Shown here one piece after another: positions 41,574 to 50,908 of a stretch of 64,000 nucleotides of DNA. Location: assembly GCA_039519185.1 (NCBI GenBank), contig CM076848.1:57686778-57750777 (forward strand). The letters are read 5' to 3'. Position 1 is the first letter of the stretch. Each line of letters opens with the position of its first letter. Source of the DNA: Astragalus membranaceus. Its lineage: Eukaryota; Streptophyta; Magnoliopsida; Fabales; Fabaceae. A model generated the notes under the pieces. It did no database searches and had not been told where the DNA came from. It saw only the letters and a list, made by a program, of their open reading frames with translations. Made by a program: the position numbers and the translations under genes.

Positions 41574-42515
41574 CCATTCGAATGTGATGCGCTAATGCTG
41601 GTGGCTTTTGCTGCCAAGTATTTTTAGTGAAGAAAGTTTTAAGTTTCCTCTGTCCTCTAATTTGTTTACTCAACTTGTTGATTAAGAAGGATAGAAAGCA
41701 AAAAGAAAATAAGGAATTGAAAAAAGAGGTTTGAGTTTGATGCTGCTTTTGATATATTCCATGTACATACTAATTTAAGAATAAAGATGGGCCTTGATAT
41801 TGCTGCAATCATGGGGCCAACCACATTCTTACGTAAGAAACGAGAAATGGCGAGTGACAGCTTGGGCTTTGTTTTGGACCCAACAAGAATAAAGAGGAAA
41901 AGTTGGGGGGGGGGGGGGGGGGAAAGTGGGGGGAAATCAACCAAAGTGAATATGTTTGCAGCTTAAATTTGTGAGTAAATACTCATTTTAGTCTCTGAAA
42001 TAAATCTCAATGTCAAATTTGATCATTGAGAATAAATAATGCTCAATTTGGTCCCTTACATTTATAAACAGAGGGCGTGTTAGTTCCACTATTAGTCTTC
42101 TGTTAATGACTTACGTTTTTTTGTTGATGTCTCTCTTGTTAATGACAAAGGTGAATGGTGGAGCAAGTTTCTAAATGGTGGAAGAAAAGATATATTGTTG
42201 GGGATCCTACATAATTATAGTGGGATTACATTCATTCTACAACTAAAGGAACTGAGACACGGTGCACCACCTATCAAGTGGTGCATCATAGACGTCACCT
42301 ATGTTAGAACACAATTAGAAATAGTTGGGGTGCAATTAGTAACTTCAAGCCCAATTAGCTAGAGCCCAAAGTACCAAAAACCACACACAACCCATATATG
42401 TTCCAAAACAGGTTCTGCGGAACCCAAACCCGTATGTTAGTGGAATAACACGCGGATCTTGACACGACCCCGTTTTCTTGAAACAAAACTAGAAACCCTA
42501 CCTCACTTGCTAGGT

Positions 42516-42560
<45 letters not shown>

Positions 42561-42641
42561 TCTTCTTCTTCTTCTTCTTCTTCTTTCCCTTCTCCCATTT
42601 CTCTGTTTCTCTCCAATGGCTCTGCTAGGGTTTCTAACAGA
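41574..42641. other. Spacer with homopolymer and microsatellite
   Basis: Contains an 18-base G run at 41905-41922, a (TC)n run at 42521-42558 and (CTT)n at 42558-42584. AAACCCTA and CTAGGGTTT motifs near 42490-42635 with the CT-rich run look like the 5' leader of a plant housekeeping gene, but no coding exon follows convincingly. Confidence 0.45.
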
Positions 42642-42786
42642 CACTTGAGGTGCTAGCTCAATGGTAAGAGCTTAGCGTTGTATCCTCAAGGTGTTGAGTT
42701 CAAAACCCCTCGGGGACAGCTGTAAAATGGTCATTAGTGCCACTTTGATTGATGAAATTTTCCACTTCCCCAAATTTTTTTAAAAA
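42642..42786 (+). mobile_element. tRNA-derived SINE with 15-bp target duplication
   Basis: A box TAGCTCAATGGTAAGAGC at 42655-42671, B-box GAGTTCAAAACCCC near 42698-42711, body GCCACTTTGATTGATGAAAT, A-rich end. Flanks AGGGTTTCTAACAGA at 42627-42641 and 42787-42801 are identical. Same family as 20058 and 25935. Confidence 0.9.
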
Positions 42787-42801
42787 AGGGTTTCTAACAG
42801 A

Positions 42802-43779
42802 GACTTCGTTTATGTGTTTGCAGGTGATTCAAACTTGTTAGAGTTGCAACGATGACTAAGGTAAAGGTATACAACCACACTCTTTCTAGTTTTTTTTCTT
42901 TCTTCGTCTCTTACAAACCCTAATTTTCTTCTTTGTTTTTCTGTTTGCGAATGTGCTGTAAGTGAAATTGGAAACTCAAAGAGGCTTGCAGAACTACGAA
43001 ATAAGTTCGTATCTTCTTCTTCCTCTATTTGCTACTCTCTCATTCGTTTACTCTTCGCTCTTTGGAAGAAACCCTAACTCAGTTTTTCCTATAGTTGCGA
43101 GGTACATGCCTAACATACAAAGGCTTGAACAAGAAGGTTTTCACACACACGAGGGAAAGAACACATGGAGTATTAGAACTTAGATGAAAGTAAAAATGTA
43201 AGACTTGTATTATTTCTGAAAGCTAATGTACACATATACAAAAGTTTGTTAGTGGTTGTTAGGACTAAATGTTAGTTGCAACCACATTTGTAATGGATTG
43301 GACTGTATGCCTCTAACGACTATTTAATTTTGTTGCTAATATTAGCCGTTAGCACTAAGTTAGTTACAACTCTAGGGTTTTGAATCATAACTTCAATACC
43401 CCCTTCCTAAATTTTTACAAGTAGATTTCAAGGGCAAAATCTCCATGTATAATTGACCCTCTCATGTGAAATTTTTATAAGGGATCCAAATCTAGTGAAA
43501 ATAGCAAGGTGATATATGTTGTTTGCATTACGTTTATCTCAATTGTTCCCGAGAAAAGAGAGCCAATGGCTCAAACTAAAATTATGGGTAAAGAAATACA
43601 AGACAAATCAGCTCAAAGAGCACCCAAAATAAAGGTAGGAATACATTTAAAAAATTCTCTAATTTTCCTCTAAAGATAACACATACATAGTCGGGTTGAG
43701 ATCCTCTCCATTTTTTAAAAGAAATAGAGAGCTCCATTACTCTAATTTTGAGTGTATAAATATACACATTATTAAAATA

Positions 43780-43851
<72 letters not shown>

Positions 43852-44081
43852 CATTAATAGATTTTATGCACCAAAAATTATAGTAATCAAATTCTCTATT
43901 TCTTTTTTAAAATTGAAAATTATGGCATACATGGATACAAATATTTGATGAACATTCCTATACAAAATAACATAAAATTGTTCATAAACTTAAAAATTTA
44001 TGAGAGAGAGAGAGAGATTTACGTGGTATGCATCCAAAGATATAAACGGCAAGCGAAATGGGTCAAGAGTTTATTTGTCAA
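42802..44081. other. Unidentified region with exon-like signals, then AT-rich spacer
   Basis: TTTGCAG|GTGATTC near 42824, an ATG at 42852 with MTK followed at once by a GTAAAGGT donor, and further CTTGCAG near 42986 resemble short exons behind a leader. I cannot assemble a protein from them and do not recognise the gene; it may be a decayed gene start. The rest, to 44081, is AT-rich with a TA microsatellite. Confidence 0.3.
43781..43848. repeat. (TA)n microsatellite, 34 repeats
   Basis: Uninterrupted TA dinucleotides. Confidence 0.95.
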
Positions 44082-44177
44082 TTAACCCTTTATATTTTAT
44101 TTTGTCCATTTTCAATTTAAAATTATGCACCCTTAATTTTAAATTGAAAATGGTCAAAATAAAATATAAAGGGTTAA
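44082..44177. repeat. 96-bp near-perfect hairpin
   Basis: TTAACCCTTTATATTTTATT and its mirror ATAAAATATAAAGGGTTAA close a stem of about 45 bp (also TTTTCAATTTAAAATTA / TTTTAAATTGAAAA) around a short loop TGCACCC. It is the size of a small MITE and of a miRNA-like precursor, but the AT-rich stem favours the first. Confidence 0.8.
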
Positions 44178-44486
44178 GTTACAAATTTAAATTATAGGGG
44201 GTGCAAGTGCACACATGGCCTAAATGTTCATTTTGAGGGGTTGTGCCTCACAAATCATTTAAAGGCACATTGGGCCGTTTATAGTGGGCCTTAATTTATT
44301 ATTGGGCTTGAGAGCAAGTGGGATCTCCTTTTAAGGTTTTCATTTTTCATACCCCCACCACTATACATCATACCCCCGCAGGCCACAACCACTGTAAAAT
44401 ACCCTCCAACCTTAACAAAAACCTAATTTCCTTCCTCATTATTCACTTACTTCCATTCTAGACAAAAGCAAGTCCAAAAAATTGAC

Positions 44487-44753
44487 AAAACGGAATTACG
44501 TAAATCCGCCACGTAGGAAATACATAAATTCGTTTACAGTTTTTTCCAAAACGGATTGACATAAATCCGTTTTTTTTTTAAATTTCAAAACGGATTTACA
44601 TAAATCCACAGTTAAAGTTGAATCTTCCAGATGGATTTATGTAAATCCGTAGTTGAAGATTTTCCATAAAATGCCTAACGGATTTATGGTAAATCCGTAG
44701 TTCAATTTTTTCCAAAAATTAACTAACGGATTTATCTTAAATCCGCAGTTAAT
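44487..44753. repeat. Left subterminal array of ACGGATTTA palindromes
   Basis: ACGGATTTACATAAATCC, TGGATTTATGTAAATCCGT, ACGGATTTATGGTAAATCCG and ACGGATTTATCTTAAATCCG occur in order, each a palindrome, spaced 45-60 bp by unrelated T-rich sequence. Confidence 0.9.
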
Positions 44754-44793
44754 TATTAATTTTTTTAATTTCTTTTAGTTTATATTTACAGGC

Positions 44794-45922
44794 TGGTGGA
44801 TCGTCACGGCTCCTATTGCGCCCATCTCATGCAACTCAAGTGTCTGTAAGGATTGGTTAGAGCAAATCCTGAGTAGGCTCCCCGTCAAGTACCTCATGCA
44901 ACTCAAGTGTGTCTGTAAGGATTGGTTATTCCTAATCTCTTGTAATAACCGATTCTCCAAGAAACACCTTCACGTGTCAATCCAACGCCATCACCTCATC
45001 ACTCCCGGTCTCATGGATTACCCCCTCTCCTCCGTCTTCACAACGACGACCACTGACCCCGTGATGCAGCTTCAACACCCTCTGAACAACCAGAATCCCT
45101 ACCATCGCCTTGTTGGGTCTTGTGATGGCATCATTTTTATTGCCATCGATAACAATTTTGCTCTTTTATGGAACCCTTCCATAAGAAAATTCAACCTACT
45201 GCCGGACTTAGAAAATCCACATCCAGAGAGTGTAAGCTTCACAGTATATGGCTTTGGATATTATCATTTCAATAATGAATACAAGGTCGTTGTTGTTTAT
45301 TGCCATAAATGTTATGATGAGTGTAGGCTGTTTTGATGCAGAAGTTAAGGTTTATACATTGGGTACCAATATTTGGAAAAAGATTGATCTGAAGTTCCCT
45401 TATCAAGGATTCCCTTTCCCTTTTCATGTATTCCGATTATTCATCAATGGAGCTTTTAATTGGATGTCATACGATACTGGTGGTCAACAGGTCATTGTTT
45501 CTCTTCATCTGGGGAACGAGTCTTATGAACAGGTATTGCAGCCGGACTATGGAGAGGTGGTTTTCGATACTATATCATTGAGTGTGTTGAGAGATTGCTT
45601 GTCCATCCTTACTCATTGTGAAGAGGTTGTTCATGAAGGAGTATGGTATTAAGGAGTCTTGGACCAAACTGTTCAGTGTGCCCACAGTTTTTGCTACTCA
45701 ATTCGGTAACAATCGATATCAAAATGCTAGAGCACTTTATGTTTCTGAGGGTGAAGAGGTGTTATTAGAGCTTTGGTCAACATTGATTGTTTACAATTTT
45801 AGTGGTGGTACTTTCAAGACTCTAGAAATTCAACATATTCAAAACATTGGTGCTTCACAAAGAGACGGTGGGTGTTTGGTGCCAAATGTCTACGTTGAGA
45901 GTTTGATATCACCTTGTGATTA
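44794..45922 (+). pseudogene. F-box protein with F-box-associated domain, frameshifted
   Basis: Conceptual segments: F-box LEQILSRLPVKYLMQLKCVC KDW (44857-44928), then RFSKKHLHVSIQ, LVGSCDGIIFIAIDN, LLWNPSIRKFNLLPDLENP, YGFGYYHFNNEYKVVVVY in the first frame to a stop at 45336; a second frame (from about 45320) with EVKVYTLGTNIWKKIDLKF and FINGAFNWMSY to 45652; a third (from about 45640) with IKESWTKLFSVP and IVYNFSGGTFKTLEIQH to 45922. This is the plant FBA type; such proteins select substrates for SCF ubiquitin ligases. Two frameshifts and the missing start show it is dead. The N-terminal residues just before the F-box (NSSVCKDW) are a displaced duplicate of the downstream MQLKCVCKDW codons. 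Confidence 0.85.
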
Positions 45923-46101
45923 GTTTTGGGATGACGGTTTATTTGACAGTTTATTTATATTGTTGTTTGTTGTTTTTTTATTTATTAGATGGATAATGGT
46001 TTATTTGTATGGCTACTGATTAACGTATATTGTTGTTGGGGCCGTTGATAAAAAATGTCCGTGGAATCCTAACCGTTTATTTTTAAAAAAACTTATGACA
46101 A

Positions 46102-46376
46102 CGGATTTATCTACTTATCAGATAAATCCGTTTTGGTTTTTTTTTCAAAACGGATTTATCTGATAAATAGAAAAATCCGTTACAGTAAAATAACAAAACG
46201 GATTTAAGTTTCTCTGATGTAAATCCGTTGTTTTAAATTTACTTAACGGATTTATGTTTTTTTTAACTTAATTCCGTTATACAATTTTTTAAAAAATGGA
46301 TTTATCTGATTAAATGATAAATCCGTTTTGGTTTTTTTCCCAAAACAGATTTACCATTAAATTAGGTAAGTCCGTT
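46102..46376. repeat. Right subterminal array of ACGGATTTA palindromes
   Basis: ACGGATTTATCTACTTATCA followed by GATAAATCCGT, then several ACGGATTTA...TAAATCCGT pairs with variable middle, down to AGATTTACC...GGTAAGTCCGT. Same core as the left array. Confidence 0.9.
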
Positions 46377-46468
46377 AGGTAAAAATTATCAGGGGCAATC
46401 TGGGAATAAAAAATAACGTGGGGTATGATGTTTAAGGGTGGGGGTAAAAACATGGAACCCCCTTTTAA

Positions 46469-46775
46469 TCAAGGCGTCATCTTTATTTTTGACCAAAAAA
46501 AGAGGTATCATCTCTATATTTCTAAACAATAGCGTAGCATTAGACAGGAAATTGAAGAGTGAGAAAACAAGGTTTTGAAAGAGAATTGAGAGATTGAATT
46601 CTTTACGTGTTCACGTTGAATATTGAAAAGGGATAAATTTCAATAATTCTCAATTTCTACAATCTTGTTTTTGTTTAGTGCAGGCTTTGGTGTTCGGAGG
46701 AAAGAGACCCCGACTAATTCGAAGTTCGATCAAGAGGTAAGTAAAATCTGGTTCTGATTTGTTCTATTATTGTGG
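46469..46775. other. Short unassigned segment before the assembly gap
   Basis: Contains a T-rich TTGTTTTTGTTTAGTGCAG and then GAGGTAAGT, an acceptor and donor-like pair around about 60 bases (46684-46739), so perhaps a small exon or LTR leader. Not identified. Confidence 0.3.
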
Positions 46776-47275
46776 NNNNNNNNNNNNNNNNNNNNNNNNN
46801 NNNNNNNNNNNNNNNNNNNNNNNNNNNNNNNNNNNNNNNNNNNNNNNNNNNNNNNNNNNNNNNNNNNNNNNNNNNNNNNNNNNNNNNNNNNNNNNNNNNN
46901 NNNNNNNNNNNNNNNNNNNNNNNNNNNNNNNNNNNNNNNNNNNNNNNNNNNNNNNNNNNNNNNNNNNNNNNNNNNNNNNNNNNNNNNNNNNNNNNNNNNN
47001 NNNNNNNNNNNNNNNNNNNNNNNNNNNNNNNNNNNNNNNNNNNNNNNNNNNNNNNNNNNNNNNNNNNNNNNNNNNNNNNNNNNNNNNNNNNNNNNNNNNN
47101 NNNNNNNNNNNNNNNNNNNNNNNNNNNNNNNNNNNNNNNNNNNNNNNNNNNNNNNNNNNNNNNNNNNNNNNNNNNNNNNNNNNNNNNNNNNNNNNNNNNN
47201 NNNNNNNNNNNNNNNNNNNNNNNNNNNNNNNNNNNNNNNNNNNNNNNNNNNNNNNNNNNNNNNNNNNNNNNNNNN
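46776..47275. other. Assembly gap, exactly 500 N
   Basis: A run of 500 undetermined bases; the round number suggests a placeholder of unknown true length. Any frame across it is meaningless. Confidence 1.
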
Positions 47276-47276
47276 G

Positions 47277-48164
47277 AAGTCTAATGTTTGCCAACCACCT
47301 GGGTTTGAGTCAAAGGGACAAGAAGACAAGGTATTCAAGCTTGAGAAGGCCCTATATGGACTCAAGCAAGCCCCAAGGGCATGGAACAAGAGAATTGATT
47401 GTTTTCTCTTAGCTCAGAAGTTCATTAGATGCACCAATGAACATGGTGTATATGTTAAGAAGAATGGAACTTCGACTCAATTGCTACTGTTCCTGTATGT
47501 AGATGATCTACTAGTAACTGACAGCAATGAGGTCGAAGTCGAAGCCTTTAAGAAAGTGATGATGTCTGAGTTCGAAATGAGTGATCTAGGACATTTATCA
47601 TATTTCTTAGGAATGGAATTTACAGAGTCGAAGAAGGGAATATTTCTGCATCAGTCGAAGTATGCACCTGATATCCTGAAGAGATTCGACATGATCAACT
47701 GTAAAGAGGTTTCGACACCAACTGACACAAGCAACAAGCTGTCGAAAGATGACGAAGGGATTGAAGTAGATGCCACCCTCTACAAACAGATTGCGGGATC
47801 CCTGAGGTACCTGTGCAACACTCGACCTGACATTATGTTTAGTGTCGGAATGATCAGCAGATTCATGGAGAAGCCGAAAAGCTCCCATCTAGTAGCTGCA
47901 AAAAAAGTACTAAGGTATATAAAGGGAACACAAAGTTATGGTATTCTCTTCCCTAGCAAGTCTGAGTCGAAGAATAGCGCTGAAGTGTTTGGTTACACAG
48001 ACTCCGACTGGAGTGGAGACAAGAGTGATCGAAAGAGCACAAGTGGGTATGTCTTCATGCATGGAACGACACCTATCTCTTGGTGCTCGAAGAAGCAAAG
48101 TATAGTTGCGTTATCCTCTTGTGAAGCAGAGTATGGGGCTGCTTCCTCAATACAACAGAGTTTG
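47277..48164 (+). pseudogene. Ty1/copia reverse transcriptase - RNase H fragment
   Basis: Opens directly after the gap. Visible motifs: QPPGF, KLEKALYGLKQAPRAWN, catalytic LFLYVDDLLVT, HLSYFLGMEF, SGSLRYL-type AGSLRYLCNTRPDI, SHLVAAKKVLRYIKGT, and RNase H TDSDWSGDKSDRKSTSGYVF, ISWCSKKQSIVALSSCEAEY. The frame is uninterrupted here, so a fairly young copy, but homology stops right after CEAEYGAAS; the following codons (QQSLKLKKIKF) are not Copia-like. RT copies the element's RNA; RNase H removes it. The integrase side is in or beyond the gap. It is joined to Ogre LTR sequence at about 48165-48320. Confidence 0.9.
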
Positions 48165-48324
48165 AAACTAAAAAAAATAAAATTTGTGAAAGGGAGAAGA
48201 AGAATACAGTGAACAAAAAAACTCTCAAACTCTCTTTTTCTAAACAAAACCTAGACTCTCATTTTTCTTCTTTTTTCGAAAATCTTCTCCTCTTCTTCCT
48301 TTCTCTGAAAAAAAAAAATTCCTC

Positions 48325-50072
48325 CTTCAACATTTCCGGATTTTTCTTTGTTTAAGGTATTGTAATGTAATATTTTATTTAATTATTGCTGTTTTATTTT
48401 TTAGTTGCTATAATTTTGTTCATGTAAATAAGTATTGCTGTTTTTTTTAATGTTGTTGTTGTTTTTTTTTATTATTTTTGTTGCTGTAAATTCGTAAATT
48501 CCTTTTTTTTAGATATTATTCTTGCCGTTTTTCTTATTTAAATATTGTTGCTGTTTTTTTTAAAAAAAAAATTTGTTGCTGTCATGTTTTTTTAGATTTT
48601 ATTATTGCTGTTTTTTTTTATTTAGTTGCTGTTTTTTTTATTTAATTTGGTTGCTGTTTTTATACATATTAAAATGTTGCTGTTTTTTATTATTTAAATT
48701 GTTGCCTTTTTTATTTAAATATTAATGTAATTTTCGGATTAAAATAAAGCCCTTTTTTGTAAATAAAAAAAAAACATTTTTTAAAAAAAAATAATTGGTT
48801 GCTAACACCACTACATCTTTAAACAAAAAAAAAACAGCAAAAGGCACCTTTTGCATAACCATGACAATTATTTCAAAAAAAGAGAATATTTCTTTATAAA
48901 CTCGCAAATCTTTTTCTCACCGAATGTTTTTTCTCTAACGTAGGTAGTAATCAAACCCAAACCGTTTTTTTGAAATAAATTAACGAACCAATCAGTCAAA
49001 GAAAGGTCAAACAATCGTTTTTCTTTTAGCGTCAAACCGCTATTCGCACCCCCCACATTTTAGTTATAGGGCACTCCCCGCTTTCAGCCCAACTTTTGCG
49101 CAAGGGCCCAGAAACCCAAACAATGTTGTTTTGGGCTGATACTAAGCACACCCCCCATTTTTTATACAACATCCCTGTTTCTCGCACCCCCTTTTTACTA
49201 TTACCCATTCCGCTTTTATTTACACCGTAATGTTTCCAAACTGTTTTTTTTTTTCTTTCTTTCAAACAATCAAACTCGCTTAAAAAAAAATAGGTTGTCT
49301 CTAATGGTCACTCTGAGCTTAGCTTGTTTGACCGATAGGGCTAACCTTCTTTTTTCCAAAGCGGATTAGTAGCGGTGATCACTCTGAACTTACTCGTTTG
49401 ATCATCGCAAACACCCGTCTAAACTTCAAGAAGTTTTCGGTTAATAAAATACAAACGTAATCTCAACTCCCTTTTTTTTAAAATCACGCTTCCCAGTAAG
49501 CGTTTTTCAAACGAACAAAACGCTCGATCGCAAACCGGGTATTTATAGCGTTCACTCTGGGCCCAGCTCGTTTGAACGCTGTAAACACTTTCTTTTTCAA
49601 ATAAGCCATTAGTGGTGACCACTCTGGATTTATCTGTTTGGTCACCATGAACGGCCTCTAGTTTTCGCAAACTTTTCAATAAATAAAAAAAAATACCAAC
49701 ACACAAATATTTTCTACCCAAGAACTACGTAGCTTTGATTTCTCCATCGCACCCGGAGATACGTAGGAGCGGGGGCCCACTCCTGTCAAGCGCAAAAAAA
49801 CTAAAATTTTTATTAAGTCTTCCTTTCCGTTTTTTTAAATAATAAAAAGGGTAAATAAAAAATGTTTTCTTCAAACTAATTTTTCTACACATTAAATTAA
49901 AAGGTAACCTTTTTAGGATGTTGCGGGGTGCTAGTACCTTCCCCGCACTTAATCGACCCCCGAACCCAAAAACAAAGGTTTTTTCAATGTTTTCCTAAAA
50001 ATAAATATTGATGGCGGCTCCATTGTTCAAAAACAACGAAGAATCCCTCCTCCGGATTTTTCGGTCGCTACA
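48325..50072 (+). mobile_element. R-U5 part of the 5' LTR of Ogre copy A
   Basis: Collinear with the inverted LTR at 54746-56560 and ends TCGGTCGCTACA at 50072. Compared over its last 160 bp the two LTRs differ at only a handful of sites (about 95% by eye). Holds four diverged CACTCTGA...GTTTGA units (49309-49640), the structured motif (49721-49790) and the CGGGGTGCTAGTACCTTCC end block. Confidence 0.85.
49721..49790 (+). ncRNA. Structured LTR motif, Ogre copy A
   Basis: ACTACGTAGCTTTGATT, hairpin TCTCC-ATCGCACCC-GGAGA, TACGTAGGAGCGGG, then GGCCCACTCCTGTCAAGC. Same layout as the Ogre 1 copies with a different but still complementary stem. The reverse complement at 55031-55100 is the copy B version. 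Confidence 0.45.
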
Positions 50073-50074
50073 GC

Positions 50075-50093
50075 TGGCGACTCCACTGGGGAC
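50075..50093 (+). other. Primer-binding site of Ogre copy A
   Basis: TGGCGACTCCACTGGGGAC, two bases after the LTR end. It starts TGG as expected for the complement of a tRNA 3' CCA end; Ogre elements are known to use a tRNA-Arg primer. Confidence 0.85.
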
Positions 50094-50908
50094 ATTATTT
50101 AAGAGGGTCAAGCCTAATTTAGTTAAATGTGTAGATATTTGTTAGTTTAGTACTTTATTTACCCTTAGCCCTTCTATTAGCACGTCTATTTCATTTATCT
50201 GTTTATTTGCTTTATTGAACCTTAGGGTAGAAGACCTTTGTACTATTATCTGTATTTCTTTTGCAGCATGGGTAGTTTAGGTTGCTTATATCACACACAT
50301 CAATTACACTTGTTTATTGCACACACTCTTGAGCGGGGCCCTATACCCGGGTCTAAAAAAACCTAGGACAGTCATTCTGGATTTTATCTGTCTGACTCTC
50401 ATGAAAGCCTCAGCCAGAGTACGCTCTTTCGTGGTATACCACACCAGGTAGCTCGCTATCGTTGTGGGTCATATCACGAAAGAGATTTCAGCTCTGGAGA
50501 CCCTTGTGAGGACGTGATTAGAGCCACCTAAGAGATTGATCACACAAGTAGCCCTAGACCGTAACCTATATATAAGACCTAACCTGTTTAGGACACAAGG
50601 GCAATTCACCTACCCGTTGCATCATCGCAAAAACTTTTTATCTTTCAAAAAAAAAAATAATAAAAAAATCAAATAATGAAAACCATTTACTCTTTTTGCC
50701 CTTTACATATTTTATGTGACATGGTTAATGTTTCTCAAAATTTGAAATCACCAAAATTTTCTCTGTAACGTCATTCTTTAATTCATCATACATCATCTTT
50801 ATTTCAAAAAAATAATATACAAAAAATCCTCACAAGCATGCTATTCATCTCATTTAGGTTTGCCGGGAATTGTAAGAGGCTCGAAAGTTTTGTCATAAGC
50901 AAGGCGAT
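50094..50908 (+). other. Leader between primer site and ORF1
   Basis: About 815 bp without a domain-bearing frame. GGCGGCCCTATACCCGG-type GC-richer block near 50330-50360 and a CTGACTCTCATGAAAGCC segment. In this position packaging signals are expected; none is recognisable by eye. Confidence 0.5.

Larger units (their letters stand above)
44335..46460 (+). mobile_element. Terminal-inverted-repeat element carrying an F-box gene
   Basis: Ends GGTTTTCATTTTTCATACCC and (inverted) GGGTTCCATGTTTTTACCCC, continuing with CCACC...ACATCATACCCC on both sides. Flanks are CCTTTTAA at 44327-44334 and 46461-46468 (8 bp; 9 bp with one mismatch). Inside each end is an array of ACGGATTTA/TAAATCCGT palindromes (44487-44753; 46102-46376). 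Between them lies an F-box/FBA coding region with frameshifts. No transposase. Layout matches the PMD element though sequences differ, like a Pack-MULE that acquired a host gene. Confidence 0.8.

Noticed and set aside
42962..43183. A 73-codon frame beginning at a GTG codon, as an exon of a gene behind the CT-rich leader
   Set aside because: No ATG, no recognisable protein, and splice signals around it do not give a continuous product. Left as an unidentified exon-like region.
44487..46376. Regularly spaced palindromes as a CRISPR array
   Set aside because: Eukaryotic context, degenerate palindromes with unequal spacers, mirrored at both ends of one element.
46759..48212. A 480-codon frame and several others running across the N gap
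   Set aside because: Codons of N carry no information. Only the part after 47275 has real Copia coding.
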